The notes beneath the pieces are model-generated. The model was not told the origin of the DNA. It worked only from the letters and a program-made list of their open reading frames with translations, and did no database searches. This document shows positions 11,837 through 22,361 of a stretch of 64,000 nt of DNA, in pieces. How positions within the stretch are numbered: position 1 is the stretch's first letter; every line of letters begins with the position of its first letter. The stretch is taken from contig OZ020309.1 of NCBI GenBank assembly GCA_963971305.1, forward strand, positions 16,671,001-16,735,000, given 5' to 3'. The stretch is from Arcuatula senhousia (taxonomy: Eukaryota; Mollusca; Bivalvia; Mytilida; Mytilidae). Made by a program: the position numbers and the translations under genes.

Positions 11837-14800
11837 ATGACATCTTTAGGTCAAAGGTTTAGATTAGTTCTTTCCAAGTTAAGTGATGAGCTAGAATCAG
11901 GTATTTGTTTATTTAATAGAAGCATAGATAGATGATAAAGAAATATGGAATAAGGGTACCAAACACAACCAACATAAAGAAACGACAATTTAAAAACAGC
12001 CAGCAGTCTTCAACATGACCAGAGGTAGCTGGTCATGTTGATGCATTGGCCCAAGACTAAAAATACAATAAATAAGATTAAAACCGATCCCTAAATTATC
12101 AATGAAAGACCCATTTCTGGACATAGAACAAAAACAGATGGATAACAGCGACAAGCAAAAGCTTTGACAAGGATTAGGCACACACAAAATGAGGCGTGGC
12201 CAAACCAGTCCCCTGGGCCCAACCTTACCCGAACGGCCAATCTTGAACAAGGCACAAAATAACACACTCTATGATTTCATTATACCCCCATAAAGTCTGG
12301 GGGTGTATAGGAATAATTCTGTCTATAGGTTTAATCACATGGAATAATTATTAACAAGTGCTCATGCTTGGTGAAACTTAAACATTGTTGAAATGTAAGA
12401 AGAACACAATATACATTTACAAGTACAGAATGAATTCCATTGCACTTGGATACCATTAGGGACAATTGGACTTCAGTTTTTTTTTTAAACAAAAGTTCAA
12501 AACAATTTTAATTTAAGAATCCTATGTTTTTGTCTATGTTTGCTTTGGGACTTCCCATTAAATGATGCCTCTTTTCTTAGATGCTAATGGGACGTGGAAT
12601 AAGTTTACGCAACAAGCACTCATATCAAACATACATGTATGTATTAATGACAATCTAAAATGAAATTTTATTTAAACTCATAGTTTTACAGAAACCATGA
12701 AAAATTGTTGTATTATGAAAGAAATAAAACTAGTTCTCCTCCAATGAAATATCAATATATTTATTGTTATGATTGTTATTTTCACAAATCATGAATTAAT
12801 GTTTGTTTTTCAGCTGATGTTGAGAGCCTTAAGTATATATGTAAAACAGGTGAAAAGAAAGTTCCAGCACAGTCTTTGGAAAAAGCCACAACTGCTGAAG
12901 CTGTTTTTGATCTTATGATAGACCATGGTCTTCTCTCTGAAAGAAACACAGTCCAGCTTAAGAATTGGCTTCAATGCAAAAAATACCAGCCATGTTTAGA
13001 GTTGATTGCACATTTTGAAATTGAAAATCAGGAAGAGCTATCAAGATCTGATTCAGAAAATGAAGGACGAAGAATTGGTATGAAAAAAAAAATGTCTAGC
13101 TGAAAAAAAAAATAATATGTCTGTTTCCTGCTAACTGAGTCAGGCATGGGGTAATGCAAATGTGTATTGGTGTCTTGGGAATGCATTACAATTTCTCAAG
13201 TAATTCAATGTAATGTGTAATGTACCATTACATTGCAATGTAATTCGCCCCATGCCTTACCCTAACAATGACTAGTTTTTAACCCTCCCCTAAGATACAT
13301 GTATAAAGTAACTAAAAATGAAGGGATTCTGAGTATATACATGTATATGGATGACACAAAATCACACTATAATTATTGAAGTGAAACAAAGCAAAGGAAC
13401 AGTGCTTTTATTGCTGTTTTTCATTCTATAGAAAATAATGAGATGTGGAATAAGTGTACGCTACACAGCCCACAATCAAGCGGCAATTCAGAAATACCAC
13501 AATGAACAACCGCCAGCAGTCTTCAACAAGGCTAGTAGGGGCTGCTCCCGGTTCTGCAATTGGCCCATGGTCTAAATAAAATTCATATAATTCAAATCCA
13601 GTCCTGAAATAGTCACAGATAGGCCCCCTTCTTAAACAAGGAACAGAAAACATCTAAAAGACAAGTACAAACAAAATCTTTGTCTGAGATTCCCAAAGCT
13701 TAATTAGTGTGTGTTTGTGTGTGTGTTGGTGTTTTATGCCCTTTATCGACGCACCTGGGCCATGTAGGGCGGTCAGTCTTAATGATGGAGGAAACCGGAG
13801 TACCCGGAGGAAACCATCGACCTTGGGCAGGTAACTGACAAACCTAATCACATACAGTTGGGGAAGTCCCTTTTTATACGACCGCAAAAAATTTGCTACG
13901 TATTATGGTATGATGCTGTCGTCGTCGTCGTCGTCGTCGGTGTCTGTTAACTTTTTAGTGTTTCCACAATAACTTTAGTTCCAGTTATCCGATTGCTATG
14001 AAACTTTACAATGATGTTTCTTACCATAAAAGGATGAATGGGATTGATTTTGGGGGTCCCCCCATTTTTCGTTTAGAAATTAGGGGCCAAAAAAGGGCCA
14101 AAAATACTACTTTTTTGTTTGTTTCCACAATAACTTTAGTTCTAGTTATCCAATTGCTATGAAATTTGACAGTGATGTTCCTTACTATACAAGGATGAAT
14201 GGGATTGATTTTGGGGGTCCCCCCTTTTTTTGTTTCGAAATTAGGGGCCCAAAAGGGGCAAAAAATTCAAATATTTTACTTGTTTCCACCATAACTTTGG
14301 TCCTCGTTGGCCTATTGCTGTGAAATTTGTCAAGAATGTTTCTTACAAAAAAGAATGAACCTGATGAATTTTTGCACCCCCTTTTTCTCCGTTGTGTAAT
14401 TAGGGGCCAAAAGGGGCCAAAATAAAAACTTTTTTATTTGTGGTCCGATTTTAAAAATTTTTTTTGCATGTTTGTTCTTGTCAAATAGCGGATACAAAAT
14501 TAAGAATTAATTTTTGCGACCCCCCCTTTTTTCCCCTATTACATAATTAGGGGCCAAATGGGGCCAATATCGAAACTTTTATTTGTGGTCCGATTTTTAA
14601 ATTTTTTTTGCTAGTTTATTTTTGTCAAGTAGCGAATCCAAATTTGAGGATTTATTTTTGCGACCCCCACCCCTTTTTCACCTGTTACGTAATAAGGGGC
14701 TAAAAGGGGTTGAAAGCGAAACTTTTTAAATTCTTGTCCGATTTTGATAATTTTTTTGCAAGTTTATTCTTGTTAAGTAGCAGATATATTTTTGTGTCCC

Positions 14801-17800
14801 CTTTTTTTACTGTTACGTTATTAGGGACCAAAAGGGGCCAAAATTGTAACTTTTTTATTTCTGGTTCGATTTTGAAATTTTTTTTTGCATGTTTGTTCTT
14901 GTCAAATAGCGGATACAAAATTAAGAATTAATTTTTGCGACCCCCCTTTTTTCCCCTATTACATAATTAGGGGCCAAATGGGGCCAATATCAAAACTTTT
15001 ATTTGTGGTCCGATTTTGAAATTTTTTTTGCTAGTTTATTTTTGTCAAGTAGCGAATCCAAATTTGAGAATTTATTTTTGCGACCCCCACCCCTTTTTCA
15101 CCTGTTACGTAATAAGGGGCTAAAAGGGGTCGAAAGCGAAACTTTTTAAATTCTTGTCCGATTTTGATAATTTTTTTTGCAAGTTTATTCTTGTTAAGTA
15201 GCAGATATATTTTTGTGTCCCCTTTTTTTACTGTTACGTTATTAGGGACCAAAAGGGGCCAAAATTGTAACTTTTTTATTTCTGGTTCGATTTTGAAATT
15301 TTTTTTTGCATGTTTGTTCTTGTCAAATAGCGGATACAAAATTAAGAATTAATTTTTGCGACCCCCCTTTTTTCCCCTATTACGTAATTTGGGGCCAAAT
15401 GGGGCCAAAATCGAAACTTTTTTATTTGTGGTCCGATTTTGAAATTTTTTTTGCTAGTTTATTTTTGTCAAGTAGCGAATCCAAATTTGAGAATTTATTT
15501 TTGCGACCCCCACCCCTTTTTCACCTGTACATAATAAGGGGCTAAAAGGGGCCGAAAGCGAAACTTTTTTAATTATTGTCCAATTTTGATAATTTTTTTT
15601 GCAAGTTTATTCTTGTCAAGTAGCAGATATATTTTTGTGTCCCCTTTTTTTACTGTTACGTTATTAGGGACCAAAAGGGGCCAAAATTGTAACTTTTTTA
15701 TTTCTGGTCCTATTTTGAAAATTTTTTTTGCATGTTTGTTCTTTTCAAATAGCGAATACAAAATTAAGAATTAATTTTTGTGACCCCCCTTTTTCCCCCT
15801 ATTATGTAATTAGGGGCCAAACGGGGCTTTTTTATTTGTGGTCCGATTTTGAAATTTTTTTTTGCAAATTTATTCTTGTCAGGTAGCGATTCTAAATTTA
15901 AGAATAAATTTTTAAGGCTGTAATCATAATTTTAAGAAAATTCTGGTTCGATTTTTAATTTTTTCCCTAAACATTATTCTTTTAAAGAGTAGAATACAAC
16001 ATTCAAAATTTATATTTTTACCCCCTGGGTCGAAAGTCAATCAGAGAAGCATGTGTCAAAAACCTTTGTCAGTCCACCATGGGCTGCATGTGTCCAGAAC
16101 AATAGACTATCCATATTAGGCCTAAAACGTACAGAGTTCAACATGTTGCGGTCGTATCATGCTGCGCTCGGCGAAGCTTTTTATTGTTAAATACAAACGG
16201 GACTCGAACACCAGCTGAGAGGTGATTGGCTAGTGATCAATAGTGTGGTGTTTAAACCAGCGCCTTAGACCACTCAGCCACCCAGGTCCTAGCTTAATTA
16301 AAAAAAAAAAGGCTTAATTAGCACAGGAACATATAATATGTAGCGGGGTTAAACTAGTTTTTTGGGACCAACCTTCCCCCTATCAATATTCCTAGACAAA
16401 GCACAAAAACTAAACACACAATAAAAATCAAATCAATCAAAGTTCAGTTACACAAGGAAAGTCACAGTGAGTGAAGGCCTCCTGGCATTCAACATGGAGC
16501 TGACGCTCAGACCTCAATACAAGTTTATGATGGTCCTTAGTACCGATTTAAGCAGAACTCTTTGCTATTTGTTGATAATGCTACACCTGTGTTTATCTAT
16601 ATACCTTCGTTACCTCCTTACCATAAGAACATATTAAAGACAATGTTTAAATAAATATGTTTATAAATTTTAGTTCTCCGAAATCACCTAAGAAGCAAAG
16701 AAGTACCAATCAGGCATGGACTCAGAGGGGGGCGTGAGGGGCATGCGCAATGTAGCATCCCAATGTCAGAAGTATGAAAATGCCAAGACAAAATCTGTCG
16801 ATACAAAATAACATGAAAAATACACTGCACAACATAAAGGAAAAAATACTTTTTCAGCCTTTTCATATGTTTGAATTATAAGAAACCTCCTCAAACAGAG
16901 TTTAGGGTATATCCACATATAATGATGTCTGTATGAAGAAATTTCATTGCACTCTCTGATATCCTTCAGGGGAGATAATTTGACTTTTTGTTTTTTCTAA
17001 TACATGTATAGGGTTCAATATAAAAAGGGGGTCATTCACGTTCTTCAGAGTTGGAAATAGTAGCCCGACTGCCAGCCCGAGACTGGCATTTTTTTGGGCA
17101 GGGCTGGCTAAACTTCTTGAAAATTTGACTGGGTATATAGTAAAAACGGGTAGATTTCCAGTGCAGGGCTGGTTACCTTTACAGCAAATTGCCTTCCCTG
17201 CAATCTTTCCTTAGTTTTCTTGTCCAAAGGGATAATAATTTATTTCTTGTCACTATTGAAAGCTTTATAACCTGAGCTTTATGTGTCTTTCGTTGATGAT
17301 TTAGGGATTGGTTTTGATACTTTTGTATTGTATTATAAGTCTTGGGCCAATGCAAGACGGTAAGCAGTGACCTATGATCATGTTGAAGACTGCTTGCTGT
17401 TTTCCGTTGTGATTTTTTGAATTGCTGTTAGTTTATGTTAGTTGTGTCGCGTACACTTATTCCACATCTCAATATCGTCTATTTATAATTTTAGGTCCAT
17501 GCAACATACAAGAGGAGATGATTGTGCGACATTTCCAAGAGACCAGTATGCTGGATAAGTTAAAGCAAGCCATGGAAGATGAAGATTTTGTAGCATTAGC
17601 AGGTTCTTTTGTTTTTTTTGTTATATATTCAAATTGTTCATTTTTATGAATACATTGTGTACTTAAAGATGCAAAGACTCACTGTTAAAATGTTATTAAT
17701 ATAATTGCTACTTTTTTATACTGAAAAATATGAACTTCCAATTAATGAATGACTATCGTGTTTTGACTTAATACATTAAAAAATCTCTGAAGCAGATTTT

Positions 17801-20800
17801 GTAATATATGAGGATTAAAAAGTTAATGTCCAGACTACGAATAAGTTGCTTTAAAGATCTAGTCTAAGAATGAAATGCAGTAAAAACTTGTTTATCAGAT
17901 TTAAAAATTCTTTAACATTCTTTAATATAATAGAATAACAACTTGTACATATTTAAGGCCGTCGTAATGTATTACCCAAGTAAATAGGAAAAACGATTTT
18001 GAACCCCTTTCATATCTCATCATTTTAAGCGCACCCCCTTAAACAGAGTTTAGGGTTATAAATAAAGTAACACACTGTCTGTCTGTCCACTATCTTGTCT
18101 GTGCAAAAAAATTTCATTGCACTCTTGTATATCCTTCGAGGGAGTCAATTTGACTTTTTATTTTAATTTCCAATATAAAGTCCAGTATAAAAAGGATGGC
18201 TTATTCAAAATGTTCCTGGGTTTCTTGTCTAATCAAAGAGATGATAATTTCTAAACTGTTTAAATGAAGAAAATTCTTGCATTGGGCCTATGATGCTAGT
18301 TTAGGCATAATTTTATTTGTTTCGATGTCAACCTTTTTTGTCATAATATCATATTCACTGACTCTCATTGGGCTTGTTAAGAGCATAAAGAGGACAGCTT
18401 TTTGTACACGTAGTCCGATAAAACATACAAAAATCATTTTAAGAATACTAAATAAAACTTATCATTTCAAGTAACAATAATTATGTATTTTTTAGGTATA
18501 CTTGGATGTGGAAAATCCCAGATCGCTATGTATTATGCATTGCAGATTTTTCGTGGAAGTCACCCTGATGGAATTTGTTGGAAGATTGGATGCAAAGATG
18601 AGGTCACATTGATGAACTCGCTGAAGAACTTTGTCAATGAATTGAAATTGTCAGAAGATAAAAGCAAACAGGGTGAATTTGTCTCAAATGAAAATTCTAT
18701 TCACACTCTATGTAATCTCATAAAAAAGGAAATCCATGACAAATTTTTCAAGTCAAGTTGTAATCTCATTATATTGGATGATGTTATGCCCCAAACTAAA
18801 CAAGTGTGTGAAATTTTTAAAGATATCCTAACACATGTTCAAGGTTTGAAAGTGAAAGTAATCGTGACTACTATGGATGCAACCTTCTGTAATCAGGATG
18901 AAATCATTCCTGTTACTGGCTTCTCAGAAGAGGAAGCGGTGAAATTTTTACAGCAGGGAAAAGAAATCAAACAACAGGACAAAGAAGGATATACTGAGTT
19001 GGTCAACATGTTGGGTTGTCACCCTTTACTTCTTCATGGGGCAATGACACGAATGAATGATACACGCGTAAAGCCCAAGCGCTTTATCAAGGATTTGAAA
19101 GGAATAAGAAATATGGACAAGCTTACAAATTCTCCAGATGACATTACTGGCAGAAAGCATAAAATGTTCACCATTCTTGGCCAGTATTTATGCATTTTGA
19201 AAGAAAATGAAGATCAAGATGTTTTTGACATGATTTTAGCTCTACAATATCTGGCCATTGAAGATATTCCAGTCTTACTGTTTGACTTTTTTCCAACAAC
19301 AAAAGAAAATATGCGTAGAGTTAATACATCTGACTTCCTTGCAGCTATACAAAAATTTTCATTTGGAATTCTCCGTGGTGAAGATGATGATCGTTTCATT
19401 ACTACCCATCTTGCTATTGCCAAGGCCATTGAATTAGAAATGGAAGACAAACACATTGAAGACAAAGTTAGGTTGATGAAAAAGGTTCTGACGTCTTTTA
19501 TGCTGTTGATGGACAAAGATAACTACCATACAAAGGACTATGATAGAAATAAATATCTCTTGCCCCATGCTCTTACAGTATTAAACCATGTGAAGAAGAT
19601 GAAGAAGGCAAATCCGGATATTAAAAACAATTTTGAACTTAATGTTCTTCTGACATATGTATATGATATTGTTGGATATACCTACAATTTCTTCGGAATC
19701 TTGAAAAATGCAGGGGAACATTCAACAGCAGCAAGGCAGACATGTTTTGAAATTCTTAAAATTTCAGAGGAGGAAATTGACAAAGAGGCTATGAGGAAGA
19801 TTTCTCAAGACCATGACTCCAATACAAGTAGAGATGATATGTTAGAGAAATTTAATGACATTAAAGCTGGGATCATATTTGACCGATTAAAGATTGTGGT
19901 CGAGAATGAGAAGAACAAAGAAATGCTGTGTGAAATTGCAGGAAATCTGGTTTTGAATAAGTACAGAGGGCATGGCCACATTGAATTGCTGGAGAGCTAC
20001 ATTGGATCTAATCTAGAAGAGGAATATTATTTGACTGAAGATGAATATGACATACTTAAAGAGAAGCATCTTGCTATGCCTAAAGACCTCCTTGGTCCTG
20101 CATTCTTATATGAGCTTGTTCTCCAAGTTTTCTACTCTTATGGGCGTAGAGTATTTTATTTAGGAGATGCCTTTGATAAGGAGCTAGCAAAAAACTTTAC
20201 AAACTCCCTGTACCTAGCTTACTTTCTTGCTCAAAGGATTGCAAATGAATTTCCTGGATGGAATATAATGTATGTCATGCTATCTGAACTTAATGGGATT
20301 TTAGAACTGCCATTTGAAGACAAGGCAGATATGGGCTTAAAGACAATTGAAAACCTTGAAAAGGCTGCTGAAAAATTTAAAGGATGGCTCTCAAACAGCA
20401 CTACACACTTTATTTTTGGCATAGTGAAATCTGATTCTGAAAATTCAGACCATCACAAGCATATATGCTACAAAAGATTAGTCAAATGTTACTCAACCAT
20501 GGGGAATCTCACCAAAGATGAATCCAAACTTAAAACTATTAAAGAGGAAGGAGCCTTTTACCAAGCTGAATTAAACAAACGAAAAACTACCACTAGGCAA
20601 GTTATGTCTGCTAGCATTAGTAGTGCTGACTTTGATTCAATTGTTGGGAAATATGATGAAGCAGAGACCCAGTATATGGTTGTTGCCCCTGAGGACATGA
20701 TTGATCCTGAGTCAGAAATGAAAACAACCACTCTGGCACACAAGGAACTTCAAGCATTAAAAGGGTTAACAGAGGTTTACCAGAAGAAAGGAGAGATAGA

Positions 20801-20930
20801 AAAGGCAAATATCTTGGCATCTAGAATCAGAAGGCGACTTGGTATAACCAATATGACTGATGAACTTGCAGAGTTTGTCAAATTTCAGAATAGCCTTGGT
20901 CTTTCTCAAGCTCCAGTTGATGAACGCTGA
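11837..20930 (+). CDS. DED + NB-ARC STAND ATPase with C-terminal helical repeats (956 aa, 4 exons)
   Basis: Exons 11837-11900, 12814-13077, 17495-17602 and 18496-20930 are all phase 1 with GT...AG borders, giving 956 residues to the TGA at 20928. Residues about 6-91 form a death effector domain (RLVLSKLSDELES, then VFDLMIDHGLLSERN and CLELIAHF). A link of about 50 residues leads to an NB-ARC P-loop, GILGCGKSQ at 146-154, split by the last intron. Walker B is LIILDD (236-241), the sensor-type strand KVIVTT ends near 271, and a GLPL-like LGCHPLLLHGA lies at 318-328. The rest is helical, with YLLPHALTVLNH as in NB-ARC proteins followed by TPR-like arrays. The plan resembles apoptosome-type switches: nucleotide-driven oligomerisation with DED recruitment of caspase-8-like or FADD-like partners in the cytosol (inference). 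A 5'UTR acceptor probably precedes the ATG at about 11807. No one-to-one vertebrate orthologue was recognised. Confidence 0.86.
11985..12275 (-). mobile_element. W-repeat fragment (minus orientation)
   Basis: GCCAGCAGTCTTCAACATG, GGCCCAAG and AACAAGGCACAAAAT occur in the same order as in the copies at 13426 (same orientation) and 25690-26100 (opposite orientation). The copy is diverged, non-coding, and lies in intron 1 of the DED gene. 'W' is my label for this dispersed family. Confidence 0.55.
12281..12309 (+). repeat. Hairpin head, TATACCCCCA type
   Basis: TATACCCCCA, loop TAAAGTC, TGGGGGTGTATA, then GGAATAATTCTGTC. It has the same plan as the other heads in the window (inverted arms around an AAAG-containing loop, outer bases AT-rich). 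No clear body follows. Confidence 0.55.
13871..16186 (+). repeat. ACGACCGC-type hairpin-headed element with 421-bp higher-order tandem repeat
   Basis: The head ATACG-acc-GCAAA / TTTGC-ta-CGTAT (13876-13903) follows five T's. A (GTC)n tract at about 13917-13940 and AACTTTTTAGTG follow. The body is a degenerate array built on GGGGCCAAAAGGGGCCAAAA, TTGCAAGTTTATTCTTGTCA and similar phrases. Nearly identical stretches are spaced 421-422 bp apart (for example 14918, 15339, 15761), so a larger unit was amplified recently inside an older array. It ends GTCGTATCATGCTGCGCTCG, GCGAAGCTTTTTATTG. A relative with the same ends lies at 51836-54330. Confidence 0.8.
16196..16284 (-). tRNA. tRNA-Leu-like SINE head (pseudo-tRNA)
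   Basis: On the minus strand an A box TGGCTGAGTGG (16280-16270) is followed by TCTAAGGCGC, an anticodon-like TTTAAAC, a long variable region and a B box GTTCGAGTCC (16209-16200). The spacing and TCTAAGGCGC are as in tRNA-Leu. The acceptor arms do not pair convincingly and it continues into SINE sequence, so it is a pol III promoter relic rather than a working tRNA. Confidence 0.65.
17330..17490 (+). mobile_element. W-repeat 3' fragment (plus orientation)
   Basis: TCTTGGGCCAATGCAAGAC through TGTTGAAGACTGCTTGCTG to GTGTCGCGTACACTTATTCC matches, in reverse, the copy at 13426. It ends only a few bases before the polypyrimidine tract and acceptor (17494) of exon 3 of the DED/NB-ARC gene, so the repeat supplies sequence right next to that splice site. 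Confidence 0.65.
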
Positions 20931-21678
20931 TTTTTTGCCGAGCAAAATCAAATCAAATTCTCTAACAATGTTTAGCAAGTGTTTTCAATATTTAATTAGC
21001 TGTTGATGAAATTGGATTTTTCAAACTAAAAATGGACATCTTTTGTTTTCATTTATTTTATTGGTCTCTTTAAATTCAACATTCATTTAAAACAAATTAT
21101 TATTTAGTTGCAATTTTCATGGCCTTATTGCTGTACTTAAAATGTATAAATATAATGACTTTAAAATCAGACTCCTATCAACTTGTTATATATGAGATCA
21201 TACATTTTTTTTTCAACAGTTGAAAAATATTTTGTATAATACTTTGGTATTTAAAGATTTATTAATGCTGTGCACCATTTCTAAATGTTCTCCTTTTATA
21301 AAAAAAAAAAAATCAAAAGGCAATCGATGCTGAGAAGATCTTGCAATGTGTCCATTCATCTGTCACCTTTCAGATAAGGTTTCCAAATATTAACTTCAAT
21401 GTGTTTAAATTCAACTTTGCACAGCTATTAAGTACAATAGAATGAAAGTCAAATTTAATTTTCATTAGAATCAAAAACTATTATTCAAGTAAGACCAGTT
21501 AGATGTACTACTTGTAGCCATATATTTATATATTCATCTGTTCATGTGTGTGGGAATGAATTTTTTTATAGTTTCATCATAAGGATTCTTATTTTTTTTA
21601 CATTACCATATACATGTATAGCATTATGAACATTAATTTTCAATACTTTGTTTTAGATAATTTGAGAAAAGTATTCTG
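20931..21678 (+). other. Probable 3'UTR and downstream flank of the DED/NB-ARC gene
   Basis: AT-rich, no coding potential, no recognised repeat before the MITE at 21679. I could not identify one convincing AATAAA signal, so the transcript end is unknown. Confidence 0.35.
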
Positions 21679-22361
21679 TATACTGTGGTTTCATTATTAT
21701 TTGTGGGGTATCATTTTCATGGGTTTCACGGGTGTCCTCAACCCACAAAATTTGATACCCAACAAAATGAAAATTTAACATTGATCTGTACGTTATAGGG
21801 TACAAACTAAATCCAACCCCCTCTTTAATCAACTAAAAAAACAGTTTTTCAAAACCCTCTAGCCAGTTTACCTTGAGTAAAACCTCTTGACAAGTATATA
21901 TCCTCAGAATCCTAAACATGTATCTAGTTTGTTTACAAGTTTTCATGACACATTTAAAGCCTTATAGAGAAAAGCTATCTCCTAGTGGAAGAGAGGCCTA
22001 AAAATAGAAACGATTTACAGACAGCATTTTCAAAAAGTATAGGTCCTGGGATACCCCCTTTTAGCTTACTTAGGTCTTCTTAAAATTTTATAAATTTGGG
22101 TTGGACATGTTACAGAGATGTTGTAGTTTCCAAATATATGCAGATATTACAAAACTTTACATTTTTATGAAAATATTGAACCTTGGAATCACTACTTTGG
22201 GAATTTTTAGCACTATTTTCACATACCTTCCAAATCTGATTGGCCGATTTAGTAGTTGGTACCCTATAGACCTCAGAATCACAAATTTAAGAATCCACTA
22301 ACTTATCAATTTTCATCAAACCATGAAAATTGGTACACATGAAAATAAATGAATCCACAGT
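21679..22361. mobile_element. Fold-back MITE, copy 3, carrying a nested insertion
   Basis: Left end ACTGTGGTTTCATTATTATT and right end AAATAAATGAATCCACAGTA match the copy at 3484. The middle is interrupted at about 21797 by a second element; removing 21797-22268 rejoins the copy in the expected order (TGTACGTTATA, then GACCTCAGAATC). Confidence 0.7.
21797..22268. mobile_element. Nested ~470-bp TIR element (TAGGGTAC ends)
   Basis: TAGGGTACAAAC at the left end and GTTGGTACCCTA at the right end are inverted with one mismatch. Both sides carry TA, consistent with a TA target duplication. No coding capacity. It sits inside the older MITE at 21679-22361. Confidence 0.65.

Larger units (their letters stand above)
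13709..16311 (-). mobile_element. tRNA-derived SINE, itself split by a tandem-repeat element
   Basis: Read on the minus strand: a tRNA-like head (16284-16196), then an inserted element (16186-13871), then a conserved block around 13785-13830 (GGTTTCCTCCGGGTACTCC, CGGTTTCCTCCATCATTAAG), then ATAAAACACCAACACACACA as the tail. The block resembles the central Nin-type domain reported from bivalve SINEs; I recognise it from memory only. GCTTAATTA occurs at both outer borders and once more next to an 11-nt A-run (about 16301-16311), so the insertion edge on that side is not simple. Confidence 0.65.
13426..16440 (-). mobile_element. W-repeat copy split by a nested insertion
   Basis: 13435-13705 (from GAGATGTGGAATAAGTGTAC to ATTCCCAAAGC) and 16312-16440 (GGCTTAATTAGCACAGG to CAATCAAAG) are the two halves of one copy. 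The uninterrupted family member at 25690-26100, read in reverse, runs through the same order without a break. The interruption, about 13709-16311, is flanked by GCTTAATTAG, a likely target-site duplication of about 10 bp. It lies inside intron 2 of the DED/NB-ARC gene. Confidence 0.7.

Noticed and set aside
13917..13940. (GTC)n as an independent microsatellite
   Set aside because: The CGTC/GTC-rich tract recurs just after the head in several families and so belongs to the elements.
14700..15774. Repeated 60-100 codon frames on both strands (KNKHAKKNFKIEPEIKKLQF and similar)
   Set aside because: Products of the 421-bp repeat in the hairpin-headed element; they shift with the array and have no start context.
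16196..16284. Functional tRNA-Leu
   Set aside because: A and B boxes are good but arm pairing is poor and the sequence continues into a SINE; treated as a SINE head.
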